Assembly: GCA_029936815.1 (NCBI GenBank)
Contig: JAPYRX010000010.1
Location: forward strand, 4,498-63,645
DNA: 59,148 nt
Direction of reading: 5' to 3'
Source: Dehalococcoidia bacterium
GTDB taxonomy: Bacteria; Chloroflexota; Dehalococcoidia; Lucifugimonadales; GCA-002694895
A program made the translations under genes and the position numbers. Numbering within the stretch: the first letter of the stretch is position 1; every line of letters begins with the position of its first letter. Shown here piece by piece: positions 28,431-37,914 of the stretch. The notes under the pieces are model-generated. The model was not told the DNA's origin. It was given only the letters and a program-made list of their open reading frames with translations, and made no database searches.

Positions 28431-29270
28431 ATGCTAATAGGAATAATATCTAAAGTAGGAATACAAAAATCGCTATCTCTAGCGAACGATTTAAAAAAAT
28501 CATTTTCTAATAATCATGACGTATGGTTATCTGATGTAGATGATATTGACAAACATGTAACTAATTTTATTAAAACAGATGTATTGCTTACATTAGGCGG
28601 TGATGGGACTATCTTAAGAGTTGCTCGTTCAACAAGTCAGTATGATATACCAATTTTAGGAATTAACTTAGGAAGAGTAGGATTTATGACAGAAATTCCT
28701 TTTGATGATGCTATTAAATCTATTGAGTACGTTCTAGATAATTTTAATGAAATGAGAGTTGAAGAAAGAATTATGTTAAAAGCAATAGGGGTTTCAAACA
28801 ATCAACAATTTGAATTGAGAGCATTAAATGATATAGTTCTTGGGCACCAATCCGTTTCAAGATTAATGGATATAGATGTATATGTTGATTCTTCTCAAAT
28901 GGCTCAATATCGAGCAGACGGTATTATTATATCTTCTCCGTCAGGAAGTACAGGTTATTCATTAGCTGCAGGAGGCCCGATTATCACTCCAGAGCAGGAA
29001 CTGATGTTAATTCAACCCATAGCTCCTCATATGAGTTTAGATGTTGGAGTTGTAGTTCCTTCATGTTCTAAAATTTCAATTAATATCACTAGCCCTAACA
29101 AAGCAGTAGTTAGTGCAGATGGCTTTGACGAAGTTGTATTAGGTTCTACAGATAAAATTGATGTCGAAATAAGTGAAAATTCTGCAAAATTTATTAGATT
29201 AAACCCGAAATCAGATTTTTACTCACAACTCACAACCAGATTAAAAAGAGATGTTTTAAAAAATGAATGA
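28431..29270 (+). CDS. nadK: NAD kinase
   Basis: A 279-residue ATP/polyphosphate-NAD kinase making NADP. GGDGT (56-60) and SPSGSTGYSLAAGGPII are the family motifs, and RADGIIISSPSG precedes it. The gene starts 11 bases after nuoN and is probably transcribed with the nuo operon, giving a nucleotide-cofactor link that may be chance. Confidence 0.95.
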   Translation: MLIGIISKVGIQKSLSLANDLKKSFSNNHDVWLSDVDDIDKHVTNFIKTDVLLTLGGDGTILRVARSTSQYDIPILGINLGRVGFMTEIPFDDAIKSIEYVLDNFNEMRVEERIMLKAIGVSNNQQFELRALNDIVLGHQSVSRLMDIDVYVDSSQMAQYRADGIIISSPSGSTGYSLAAGGPIITPEQELMLIQPIAPHMSLDVGVVVPSCSKISINITSPNKAVVSADGFDEVVLGSTDKIDVEISENSAKFIRLNPKSDFYSQLTTRLKRDVLKNE

Positions 29271-29323
29271 TGATATAATTCAATAGTGACATTTTTCACT
29301 AACTTTGATTTTAAAGGTTTTTT

Positions 29324-29779
29324 ATGAGAAAAAAATTTTTTATTTTGACTGGCTTCATTTTAGCCTCTATGATTGCTTGTTCTAGCTCAGATGCAGTGAT
29401 AAATAATACACCTGATGAGATTAAGAGCCCTCCAGCCCCGACAAGAGTGAAAGAAGATCTTAAAACTGAAAAAGAATTATCTGCAAAAGCAAGTGCAGAC
29501 AGAGGGAAATTAATTGAAGTTAAGATGCTTGATGGGAATGAAAATTATTTATATGAACCAGCTGACCTAATATTCTCGGTAGGTGAGAAGATAACATTCA
29601 AAATTTATGCAGAAACTGAATTTCATACTTTTACCATTGATGAACTAGATATCTATGAAACTGCTGATGGCGGAGAAAGTTATGAGTTTACAGTAACTTT
29701 TGAGACACCAGGTACATATAAATTGTATTGTGTTCCTCATGAAACTCTTGGAATGATAGGCGAAGTTACAGTTCAATAA
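29324..29779 (+). CDS. Cupredoxin-domain (blue copper) lipoprotein
   Basis: A 151-residue exported lipoprotein. The N-terminus is a lipoprotein signal with lipobox SMIAC and lipidated C19. After a charged Pro/Lys linker (about 30-60) comes one cupredoxin domain whose type 1 copper ligands are all present in order: H101 (EFHTF), C136, H139 (YCVPHE) and M144. It would be an electron carrier or copper-binding protein at the outer face of the membrane. Exact partner is unknown; neighbours do not include an oxidase. Confidence 0.85.
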   Translation: MRKKFFILTGFILASMIACSSSDAVINNTPDEIKSPPAPTRVKEDLKTEKELSAKASADRGKLIEVKMLDGNENYLYEPADLIFSVGEKITFKIYAETEFHTFTIDELDIYETADGGESYEFTVTFETPGTYKLYCVPHETLGMIGEVTVQ

Positions 29780-29795
29780 ATAATTTTATCAAACT

Positions 29796-30179
29796 TTAAA
29801 TTTTTGCTTCGATAAGTTCGAAATCTACTTTATTATTGATTATCAAATCTCTTATATGCTTTTGCTTTTGAGATAATTGACTTTTATTAGTCTTAAATTC
29901 AATAATTATTATACGATCATCGTTAAATTGAATTCCGTCTATTGGATTTCCAAGGAATTTAAAATTTTTGGATTCGTATGGATAACTTTGTTCTAACGGA
30001 AAAAATTCTTCACTGATTTGTCCGTATTTTGTACTTTGACTAATCTTATCTGATTTTATTTTTGTTAGTGAATTATCCAATTGATTAATTTTATTGTTAT
30101 AATACTTTCTTAATATAAAAATAATTAATATTGATAGTATTAATAAACCAATATTTATAATTTCTAAAGTAATATCCAT
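29796..30179 (-). CDS. Membrane-anchored Holliday-junction-resolvase-related endonuclease-like protein
   Basis: A 127-residue protein with one N-terminal membrane helix (about 6-24), a short coiled segment, then a restriction-endonuclease-like core. The core has KFLGNPIDGIQF (D81) and IIIEFKTNKSQLSQKQKHIR (E94, K96), which fits the D...ExK nuclease pattern of the family annotated as endonuclease related to archaeal Holliday junction resolvase. No partner suggests a substrate; that a membrane-tied nuclease acts on incoming or extracellular DNA is speculation. It sits 17 bases after pgi-like gene's start-to-stop order on the same strand. Confidence 0.7.
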   Translation of the reverse strand: MDITLEIINIGLLILSILIIFILRKYYNNKINQLDNSLTKIKSDKISQSTKYGQISEEFFPLEQSYPYESKNFKFLGNPIDGIQFNDDRIIIIEFKTNKSQLSQKQKHIRDLIINNKVDFELIEAKI

Positions 30180-30196
30180 TGTTTAACCTTTTATTT

Positions 30197-31717
30197 TTAT
30201 AACAATTTTAAATGTTTTATTATTTCATTAAGATGTATTACATTGAAATTCGAATAATTTTTTTTAAATATAGATATTTCAGATTGCAATTGACGATTTA
30301 ATATTTCATTTAAATTTACTTTATTTTCTATTTCATAGTTATCGTAAACTATGAAATGACGAACATTTTCAATGTGTTTTTTATGCAATTCTCCAGTTGT
30401 ATGTAAATATGAAGGAGCTATATCTATAAAAAAAGGTATGTTCTTAATATTCATGTGTTTTATTATTTTCCGAATTTCTACATGCATCTCTTTTTTATCT
30501 TCACAATAAAATAGGAATGATATATATTTAGCCGAAGATAATGTTTTGTCTTCAGTTAAAATGTTATTTATTTGATCAGACATATTGTGTCTGTGAAATT
30601 CTGATTTTGCGATTTCTACATTGGGTTGTGTATACGGATTGAATTGTTTATCTTTGTTTGATTCAATGTAAGACAGTGCTGCGATAACTACCATTGTTGT
30701 ATATATGAAAACTCCGTAACTAGAATCATCGCCTGAATTAGTTTCAAATATTATTTTATTTGTATTTTTATTAATATTTATATCTGAGGATATTTCGTTA
30801 AATTCTAAATCAATTATGTCTTTTCTATTTATATCAATTGTATGTTCTTTAAGTATAGGAATAATATGGTGATTATTCTTAGCTAAAGATTCGGAAATCA
30901 TTTGTTGTACCCATAACAATTTTGAATTGTTTGAATCATCTGTACTTAATCTAAAAATGTCAATTTTTAAATTAAGTAAATTATAGATAGTATTAATTAA
31001 TTTAATGATTTTTACTTTTGAATCATTTTTGATAATTAATCTCTCTTTGAAATCAATTATACCTTCCAATAATTTTTTGATGTTAATTCCAGATAGAGCA
31101 GCTGGAATTAAACCTGTGTAAGAAATAGGTGAAAACCTACCTGAAATATTTGGAGGATTTGAAAAAATTTCTGAAAAATTGTTTTTTATAGCATAATTAT
31201 ATAAATCGGATCCGAAATCTGTTATTGCAATTAAATGTTCATTAAAGTTAAAATTTGGATCGTTTTCGATGATTGAACTAATATATTGATTCATTATTGA
31301 CTGAGTTTCAATTGTCTTACCATTTTTTGATATGAAAAATATCAAACAATCTGATGGATTTTCTATTATAGAATTCATCAAAGATTTGTTTGATCCATCA
31401 ATAAATATAAAATCCCTATTATCAGAGAAATTACTTTTGTTTGACATGAATTGAGGAATAATTGAACTTGCTCCCATTCCAATAAAAATAAATCGTTTAA
31501 ATTTATCAACCTTATTTACAAAATGATTTATACCTTCAATTTGATTTAGCATGAATTCAGGAGCATCAATCCAATCTATGTAATCAATGAATTCAGAATG
31601 GTATGGAGAGTTATTTTTTTCTAAAATATTAGTTAGAAATTCAGCTATAATTTCATTTGTATCATTATTATTATTAATTTCTTTATTTATCTCGGATCTA
31701 AAATTATATTTGATCAT
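30197..31717 (-). CDS. Glucose-6-phosphate isomerase-like protein (Tal/Pgi-type)
   Basis: A 506-residue SIS-domain protein. It carries degenerate but recognisable PGI signatures: FIGMGASSIIP, FISKNGKTIETQS (sugar-phosphate loop), ISGRFSPISYTGLIPAALSGI, and a C-terminal YLHTTGELHKK that resembles the PGI half of fused transaldolase/PGI proteins. No transaldolase domain is attached. It probably interconverts glucose-6-P and fructose-6-P, but divergence is strong and a mannose-type SIS isomerase is not excluded. The sequence is very Asn/Ile-rich. It shares a 152-base divergent spacer with the next gene. Confidence 0.75.
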   Translation of the reverse strand: MIKYNFRSEINKEINNNNDTNEIIAEFLTNILEKNNSPYHSEFIDYIDWIDAPEFMLNQIEGINHFVNKVDKFKRFIFIGMGASSIIPQFMSNKSNFSDNRDFIFIDGSNKSLMNSIIENPSDCLIFFISKNGKTIETQSIMNQYISSIIENDPNFNFNEHLIAITDFGSDLYNYAIKNNFSEIFSNPPNISGRFSPISYTGLIPAALSGINIKKLLEGIIDFKERLIIKNDSKVKIIKLINTIYNLLNLKIDIFRLSTDDSNNSKLLWVQQMISESLAKNNHHIIPILKEHTIDINRKDIIDLEFNEISSDININKNTNKIIFETNSGDDSSYGVFIYTTMVVIAALSYIESNKDKQFNPYTQPNVEIAKSEFHRHNMSDQINNILTEDKTLSSAKYISFLFYCEDKKEMHVEIRKIIKHMNIKNIPFFIDIAPSYLHTTGELHKKHIENVRHFIVYDNYEIENKVNLNEILNRQLQSEISIFKKNYSNFNVIHLNEIIKHLKLL

Positions 31718-31869
31718 TTTTTTAATATTTTTTGTTTCTTAAATATTATCATCCATTATTGACTAAAGATATCTTTAATGAGAAACTATTGCCTTGTAAA
31801 ATTTCAATTTTTTATATTAATATTTGGAATATACGTTTAATATAGACAATGTTTATTTAAAGAAAAAAT

Positions 31870-32619
31870 ATGCCCAATCCCACTTCACATATGTTTTTGA
31901 TTCATGATTTATTTGAATCTAATATTGAATCGAAAACATATTTAAACTTTATGATTCTTGGCTCTATTACCCCAGATATAAGAGTTATTACTAAAATTCA
32001 TAGAAAAAAATATCATTATTTTGACCTTGTAAAAGGAAAGAAAGGTGATGGAATGAAAGGATTTATAAAAAATAATAATGTATTATTTTTTCAACAAAAT
32101 AATATTGAGACATACTACTTTAATATAGGTTATATATCTCATTTAATAGCTGATGAAAATTGGACAATTGATATTTTCAGAAAGATTTTTATGAACACTG
32201 AATTGTTTCCTGATTTTCATGAAGCTTTATTTCTAGATAGAGCAATTCAAATATTTTTAGATATAAAATTGTCACAAAACAAACTAGACATATATAAATA
32301 TTTACAGGACATTGATTTTGAAAACATTGATTTACCAAATAATATAACAAAATCAGAGTTGAACAAATGGATAGATTTTCTAATTGAATTAAATTTTAAT
32401 TTTTTATTAAATCCTTGGAAAAGATTAAATTTTATAGCAACCAGACTATCCAAAACATACAATTCTAATCACATTTTATGTTTTTCTAACAAATTTAAAG
32501 AAAATATAGATAAAAACATTGATGACCTTATAGATAAAATTTCTTATGATTCTTTAGAATCCTATATTGTAGATACTCAAAAAGATATAGATAAAATTTC
32601 TAATGATTTTAAGATTTAA
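31870..32619 (+). CDS. Zinc-dependent phospholipase C-like domain protein
   Basis: A 249-residue protein opening MPNPTSHMFLIHDL, then LGSITPDIRVI, KKYHYFDL and IGYISHLIADENWT. This string of His and Asp residues matches the Zn_dep_PLPC domain seen in many bacterial hypothetical proteins, related by fold to phospholipase C and S1/P1 nuclease. No signal peptide is visible, so a cytoplasmic role differs from secreted toxins of the fold. Function is not known. Confidence 0.7.
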   Translation: MPNPTSHMFLIHDLFESNIESKTYLNFMILGSITPDIRVITKIHRKKYHYFDLVKGKKGDGMKGFIKNNNVLFFQQNNIETYYFNIGYISHLIADENWTIDIFRKIFMNTELFPDFHEALFLDRAIQIFLDIKLSQNKLDIYKYLQDIDFENIDLPNNITKSELNKWIDFLIELNFNFLLNPWKRLNFIATRLSKTYNSNHILCFSNKFKENIDKNIDDLIDKISYDSLESYIVDTQKDIDKISNDFKI

Positions 32620-32667
32620 AAATATTATTTATGAAATCTTTAACTTGATTTTATTATTGGTGATAGC

Positions 32668-33759
32668 ATGAAATACGATGACATAAAAAAAATGATGAAC
32701 CCACAATTCGAAAATTTTTCTGTATATGCAAGTATGCCATCCAATGATTCTCTTATAGAAAAATATTCAATCAAAGCAGATAAAATTGTTAAATTGAATG
32801 GGAATGAAAATCCTTTTGGGCCCCATCCTAAAGTTTTAGAAAACATATCTAAAATTCCTATACATATATATCCTGATGATGAGTATTTGAAATCACGACA
32901 ATCATTAGCAGAATATACTGATTTAAATATTGATAATATTGTCGTTAGCTGTGGGAGCGATGAACTTATCGATTTATTGTTTAGAATATTTGTTACCCCT
33001 GGTGACGAAGTATTAGATTTCACCCCAACATTTGGCATGTATTCAGTCAGAGCTCAATTGGCTGGGGCTAAAATAATTCCTGTTATAAGAGATGAAAATT
33101 TCAATTTGAATCGTACTAAAATAAAAGAAAAAATAAATTCTAAAACTAAAATTTTATTTTTAGCTTCACCTAATAACCCTACTGGAAATGAAAGTTCGGT
33201 TGAAGATATTGAATTTTTGTTAGGATTAAATAAAATTTTGGTGATTGATGAAGCTTATTTTGAATTTTCCAAAAAATCTTATGCTAATTTAATTAACAAA
33301 TATTCAAATTTAATTATACTTCGTAGCATGAGCAAATGGGCAGGATTAGCAGGGTTAAGGATAGGTTATGGATTAATGTCTAAAGAATTATCCGAATTAA
33401 GTAGATCTGTTAAAAACCCATACAATGTTTCAAATATAGCAGAAGAATCATTGATAATATCTTTGAAGAATGCATCTTATTTAATGGAAAAAGTAGATTT
33501 AATTATTATTGAAAGAGAAAAATTAAAAATTAAACTTGAAAAATTATCAGATATTAAGGTATATCCTTCTAATGCTAATTTTTTATTGTGCAAATTGCTT
33601 AATTCTAATTTAAAAGAATTAAATATCAAATTAATAAAAAACGGAGTATTCGTGCGCCTTTTTCCTTCAAAAGAATTAGAGAATTGTTTTAGAGTATCTA
33701 TCGGGACTGCAGATGATAATGAATATTTCTTTGATAATCTTATAAAATATGTAAAATAA
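32668..33759 (+). CDS. hisC: Histidinol-phosphate aminotransferase family protein
   Basis: A 363-residue fold-type I PLP aminotransferase. LNGNENPFGPHPKVL near residue 44, ASPNNPTGN, DEAYFEF and SMSKWAGLAGLRIGYG (PLP lysine K223) are the HisC signatures. It would make histidinol phosphate, but close paralogues act on aromatic amino acids, and no other his gene is in the window. A GGTGATA element precedes the ATG. Confidence 0.85.
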   Translation: MKYDDIKKMMNPQFENFSVYASMPSNDSLIEKYSIKADKIVKLNGNENPFGPHPKVLENISKIPIHIYPDDEYLKSRQSLAEYTDLNIDNIVVSCGSDELIDLLFRIFVTPGDEVLDFTPTFGMYSVRAQLAGAKIIPVIRDENFNLNRTKIKEKINSKTKILFLASPNNPTGNESSVEDIEFLLGLNKILVIDEAYFEFSKKSYANLINKYSNLIILRSMSKWAGLAGLRIGYGLMSKELSELSRSVKNPYNVSNIAEESLIISLKNASYLMEKVDLIIIEREKLKIKLEKLSDIKVYPSNANFLLCKLLNSNLKELNIKLIKNGVFVRLFPSKELENCFRVSIGTADDNEYFFDNLIKYVK

Positions 33760-33785
33760 TTTTTTTTAATCCTTATTAATCTTAA

Positions 33786-34820
33786 TTAATTATTGTTAAA
33801 TTCATTTGCATATGTAAATACATTTGGAATTCCACCGCTATGAATGAAAACCACACTGCTATCTTTATTTATTTTATTTTGGTTAGCATAATGTATTAAA
33901 GCAGACATTGCCTTTCCTGTATAAACAGGATCTAAAAAAATCGCTTCTTTTTCTGCTAGTAGTTTTATAGCTTCAACACTGTACGTGGTTGATACTCCAT
34001 AACCTTCTCCATAAAATCTTAAATCCCAATCTAAATCTTTATAATCCAAATATTCAAAATTTAATTTATTACTAAATGTTTTTTCAAATAATTTGATTGT
34101 TGAATTGGTTATTCCTCTTATATTTCTCATCCTAGGTTGAAGTCTAGGGCCTATACCAGTGATTGTCCAGTGGCTTAAATTTAAAATTTTTTTTGCTAAA
34201 CAAAGGCCTAAATACGATGAACCTGAAGCTTGGAAAATATGGATTTTTTTCAAACCTAAATTAATAAATTGCTTGTTTAACTCTAAAGCTGTATTTAAAT
34301 ACGATAATATAGCCGCAATTTCATTATATTTTTCATTTACCGTTACATATGGCTTTAAACCTTTAGATTTTAAATTTTCTCCATATCTTATCGCCTCATT
34401 ATGCAAAATTTCTTCATTAGAAGTCTTAGAATAAATAATATTAATATCCATCAAATAATTTAACAAATGATTGCCTTGTAAGCTGGTATCTAATTCTTTG
34501 CTCATAATATTTGTAAAAGGAATATTGTTTAAAACTGAAGCTGCTGACCATAATCTCGCATTATTTGATATACCCATGTTAGCGTTTACAATATGGTTGA
34601 ATTTATGTTTTTTTATATATCCAAACCTGAATTCTAAATGCCTAACTTTATTGCCTCCAAATGCAAGGCCAGTCAAATCATCTCTTTTTATAAATAATTC
34701 TTTTAAATTTAAATGTTCTGACAAGTTGTGACAATATTCTAGAGGGGTGGGCAAGTTGGCAAAATTAATTCTATCAATTTTGTTTATTTGATAATTTAAT
34801 TCTTCAATCATTCCATTCAT
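33786..34820 (-). CDS. PLP-dependent ACC deaminase/D-cysteine desulfhydrase family protein
   Basis: A 344-residue fold-type II PLP enzyme. The opening LPTPLEYCHNLSEHLNLKELFIKRDDLTG and the PLP lysine K58 in GLAFGGNKVRHLEF are typical of the family that includes 1-aminocyclopropane-1-carboxylate deaminase and D-cysteine desulfhydrase. The exact substrate cannot be decided from motifs. It is the last gene of the pur run and overlaps purS by four bases, so the two are probably co-translated even though their functions are not obviously linked. Confidence 0.85.
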   Translation of the reverse strand: MNGMIEELNYQINKIDRINFANLPTPLEYCHNLSEHLNLKELFIKRDDLTGLAFGGNKVRHLEFRFGYIKKHKFNHIVNANMGISNNARLWSAASVLNNIPFTNIMSKELDTSLQGNHLLNYLMDINIIYSKTSNEEILHNEAIRYGENLKSKGLKPYVTVNEKYNEIAAILSYLNTALELNKQFINLGLKKIHIFQASGSSYLGLCLAKKILNLSHWTITGIGPRLQPRMRNIRGITNSTIKLFEKTFSNKLNFEYLDYKDLDWDLRFYGEGYGVSTTYSVEAIKLLAEKEAIFLDPVYTGKAMSALIHYANQNKINKDSSVVFIHSGGIPNVFTYANEFNNN

Positions 34821-35068
34821 TTAGATATTTCAATAACATATTCTTCAATTAATGGATTTGCTAAAAAATCGTCACATGCTTTTACTATCATTTTTTTACA
34901 ATCTTCTTTTGTATTTGCATAAATTGTAATCTCTATATATTTTCCAACCGAAACGTTTTGAAGATCTGTATAACCCAAATTTTTCAATCCATTCATAACT
35001 TGAACTCCTCTAGGGTCGTTCACAGTTTTTTTAGGAGTTATTTTTATATTCACATTATATTCATTCAT
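34817..35068 (-). CDS. purS: Phosphoribosylformylglycinamidine synthase subunit PurS
   Basis: An 83-residue subunit of the PurSQL FGAM synthase. The pattern ITPKKTVNDPRGVQVMNGLKN and VGKYIEI is typical. PurS bridges PurQ and PurL and channels ammonia, but purQ and purL are not adjacent here. It lies one base after the DUF3105 gene. Confidence 0.93.
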   Translation of the reverse strand: MNEYNVNIKITPKKTVNDPRGVQVMNGLKNLGYTDLQNVSVGKYIEITIYANTKEDCKKMIVKACDDFLANPLIEEYVIEISK

Positions 35069-35069
35069 G

Positions 35070-35720
35070 TTAATCTAAATATCCTTTTTTACTATAGAAA
35101 GGTGAAAGAGTAGGGTTGTTTAAAAAAACTTCGATAAATTGTGAAATTCTCACTTTGTTGAAGTCATCAAATTCGTCAATATAATTCCATGCTGTAAGGG
35201 TGATATTTTTATTTAAACCTGGATAAGGAATTATAACTATCTCACTTAAGTTAGCACTAAGAAAATTTGATTTCAAATTGCTTATTAAAGTTTTACAATT
35301 TTCATCATCTTTGTCACAGTCATATTGGATATTAACACCTCCTCTGGCAAGGTTGCTTAATAAGCATTCATCGGTACTTTCATTGTCGTGATACCCCCAT
35401 CTGATTGGGCATCCAAATTCTTCATCTAAAAATGGGCCAGAAGTAGCTGGAGTACTGTTGTACGGATCATGAGCAACATTTATATGAGGTAATATTCCCC
35501 AACCCATATTGGATACTTTTTTCCAATTTCCATCTGGGATGTCGTTATCCCAAAGTTGTATAGGTAACCCAGGTAATACTAATCCAAGAATAAATAAAAT
35601 TCCTATTAATCCAATACTAGAAAATGCTAAATATTTTCTAATTAATTTAGATTTTTTCTTACTTTCTCTATTTGTTCTTTTTTGTATATTTTTTAGATAT
35701 TTTTTATTTTTTTTATTCAA
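35070..35720 (-). CDS. DUF3105 membrane-anchored protein in the pur operon
   Basis: A 216-residue protein with a Lys/Arg-rich cytoplasmic N-terminus (1-28), one membrane helix (about 29-52), and an external domain with conserved-looking HINVAHDPYNSTPATSGP, RWGYHD and NIQYDC segments. These His/Cys positions match the DUF3105 family, which is common in Chloroflexota and Actinobacteria and has no established function. It has six Cys in the outer domain region, possible disulfides or metal ligands. Its place between purC and purS with tiny spacers suggests co-transcription with purine synthesis only by position. Confidence 0.75.
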   Translation of the reverse strand: MNKKNKKYLKNIQKRTNRESKKKSKLIRKYLAFSSIGLIGILFILGLVLPGLPIQLWDNDIPDGNWKKVSNMGWGILPHINVAHDPYNSTPATSGPFLDEEFGCPIRWGYHDNESTDECLLSNLARGGVNIQYDCDKDDENCKTLISNLKSNFLSANLSEIVIIPYPGLNKNITLTAWNYIDEFDDFNKVRISQFIEVFLNNPTLSPFYSKKGYLD

Positions 35721-35733
35721 AGTAACCTCATAT

Positions 35734-36609
35734 TTAACTTGTTAGCTTTTCAAGAGCAGATTTATATCTTTCATAAGTTTTAGTCATTATTTGTTCTGGT
35801 AAATCAGGAGAAGGTGGTTCTTTATTCCAATCTGTAGTTTCAAGCCAGTCTCTTACTATTTGTTTATCAAAACTATCTTGAGATTTACCAGGTTCGTAAT
35901 CGTCCACGTCCCAAAATCTACTTGAATCTGGTGTTAATACTTCATCAATCAAAATAATTTCATCATTGACTATTCCAAATTCAAATTTTGTATCAGCAAT
36001 AATTATATTTTTTGTTAGAGCATAATCAGATGCTGCTTTATATAAATCTAGTGAGATTTTTCGTAACTTTTCTGATAATTCTTTTCCTACCATAGATGTC
36101 ATTACTTCAAATGATATGTTCTCATCATGCCCTTCATCTTCCTTGGTAGATGGAGTGAATATAGGTTCGTTTAATTTTGAGCTTTCAATTAATCCATCAT
36201 CAAGTTGTATCCCGCATACTGTTTTACTCTTTTGATATTCTTTCCATCCGCTTCCTGCGAGATATCCTCTAACTACACATTCAATATCAATTCGATTAGC
36301 TTTTTTAACTATAATACCTCTGTTGATTTCCTCGTCAGTAATATTACTATTATCATTAATGGTTGGTATTCGTACAAAATGATTATTAACTATATTTGAT
36401 AATTTTTTAAACCAAAATTTTGATAATTCTGTTAATATCGTTCCTTTTCCAGGAATGGGGTCATTCAATACAATGTCGAAAGCTGAGATTCTATCCGTCG
36501 ATATCATGAGTAAATGATCACTCCCTACTTCATATGTATCTCTTACTTTTCCCACATGCCATAAATCCCCTAAATCAGTTTTTATTAAAGGTTTTATATT
36601 ATTACTCAT
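35734..36609 (-). CDS. purC: Phosphoribosylaminoimidazole-succinocarboxamide synthase
   Basis: A 291-residue SAICAR synthetase that joins CAIR and aspartate with ATP. Conserved blocks are VGKVRDTYEV, STDRISAFD, VVRGYLAGSGWKEYQ, and IIADTKFEFG with LIDEVLTPDSSRFW. Length matches the yeast-type single-domain form. It overlaps purB by four bases. Confidence 0.97.
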   Translation of the reverse strand: MSNNIKPLIKTDLGDLWHVGKVRDTYEVGSDHLLMISTDRISAFDIVLNDPIPGKGTILTELSKFWFKKLSNIVNNHFVRIPTINDNSNITDEEINRGIIVKKANRIDIECVVRGYLAGSGWKEYQKSKTVCGIQLDDGLIESSKLNEPIFTPSTKEDEGHDENISFEVMTSMVGKELSEKLRKISLDLYKAASDYALTKNIIIADTKFEFGIVNDEIILIDEVLTPDSSRFWDVDDYEPGKSQDSFDKQIVRDWLETTDWNKEPPSPDLPEQIMTKTYERYKSALEKLTS

Positions 36610-37913
36610 GACAATCTATCCTTTATTAAATTTGAATTATTGAATTTGTAACTAATATTTCTTAAATAATAATTTATATCAAAAACTTCATCTATTTCTT
36701 TTAATGAGAGAATATCTTTTATTTCCGTATTATTTGATATTAAAGTTTTAAGTTCTATTTTGTTATTCCAAGAATCATTAGATGTTTTTTGTACTATTCT
36801 ATAAGCTATATCTCTAGTCATTCCCTTTGATATAAGTGTAAGCATTAATCTTTGAGAATATATTAAGCCTCTTGTATAATTTATATTTTCTTTCATCTTA
36901 TCTTTATTTATAATCAATCCTTCCATAATTTCAATAAATTTGTGTAACATATAATTGATTGTAAAGCATGAATCAGGAAGTACAATTCTTTCAGCAGATG
37001 AATGACTAATATCTCTTTCTCCCCATAAAGAAATGTTTTCAAGCGCTACTAATGAATTTCCTCTTAAAATTCGAGATAAACCACAAATTCTTTCAGTAAT
37101 ATCTGGATTTTTTTTATGCGGCATAGATGAAGATCCTGTTTGGAGACTTCCAAATGGTTCTTGTAATTCGCCTATTTCAGTTCGTTGTAATGTACGTATT
37201 TCAGTCGCGAATTTCTCTAATGATCCTCCGCAAATAGCTAATGTGGTCATGAAATCTGCATACCTGTCACGTTGGATTATTTGATTTGATATTGGAGCTA
37301 CATTTAATCCCAATCTTTCACATGTTAATTCTTCAACTTTAGGACTCACAGATGCATTTGTACCCACCGGGCCTGATATTTTACCTATATTTATTTGTTT
37401 TATTGAATTTTCTAGTCTAATCTGAGATCTTGAAATTTCTTCTGCCCATAACAAGAATTTTAATCCAAGTGTCATTGGCTCTGCATGAATTCCATGAGTT
37501 CTTCCCATCATCACAGTATCTTTATGTTTAATTGCTTGATTTGTAAGAATATTTTTTAGGTTTTTAAGTTGTACTAAAATAATATTTGCAGCTTCTACAA
37601 TTTGTAAACTTGTTGCTGTGTCCCATACATCACTTGTTGTTAATCCATAATGTATCCATCTACCTTCATCGCTCATGTTTTCAGTTATTGATAATAAAAA
37701 TGCAGTCATGTCATGCTTGGTGTCAGAAAGAATTTCATTCAATCTTTTATAGTTATAATTTGATTTTTTTATTTTGTTATAATCATCAACAGGAATTGTT
37801 CCTACTTCTTTTAGTGCCCAACATACAGCAATTTCAACTTTTAGCCAATTATCATACTTATTAGTGTCTGACCAGACTTTTTCCATTTCAGGTAAGGTAT
37901 ATCTAGATATCAT
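36606..37913 (-). CDS. purB: Adenylosuccinate lyase
   Basis: A 435-residue fumarase/aspartase-superfamily enzyme acting twice in purine synthesis. The signature loop SSSMPHKKNPDITERI holds the catalytic Ser, and GRTHGIHAEPMTLG and HYGLTTSDVWDTA carry the active-site His residues. It is one base after purE. Confidence 0.98.
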   Translation of the reverse strand: MISRYTLPEMEKVWSDTNKYDNWLKVEIAVCWALKEVGTIPVDDYNKIKKSNYNYKRLNEILSDTKHDMTAFLLSITENMSDEGRWIHYGLTTSDVWDTATSLQIVEAANIILVQLKNLKNILTNQAIKHKDTVMMGRTHGIHAEPMTLGLKFLLWAEEISRSQIRLENSIKQINIGKISGPVGTNASVSPKVEELTCERLGLNVAPISNQIIQRDRYADFMTTLAICGGSLEKFATEIRTLQRTEIGELQEPFGSLQTGSSSMPHKKNPDITERICGLSRILRGNSLVALENISLWGERDISHSSAERIVLPDSCFTINYMLHKFIEIMEGLIINKDKMKENINYTRGLIYSQRLMLTLISKGMTRDIAYRIVQKTSNDSWNNKIELKTLISNNTEIKDILSLKEIDEVFDINYYLRNISYKFNNSNLIKDRLS

Positions 37914-37914
37914 A

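Noticed and set aside
29284-29301. Small inverted repeat TAGTGA...TCACTA upstream of the cupredoxin gene
   Set aside because: Only six base pairs; could be part of an operator or a weak terminator of nadK, but chance is likely.
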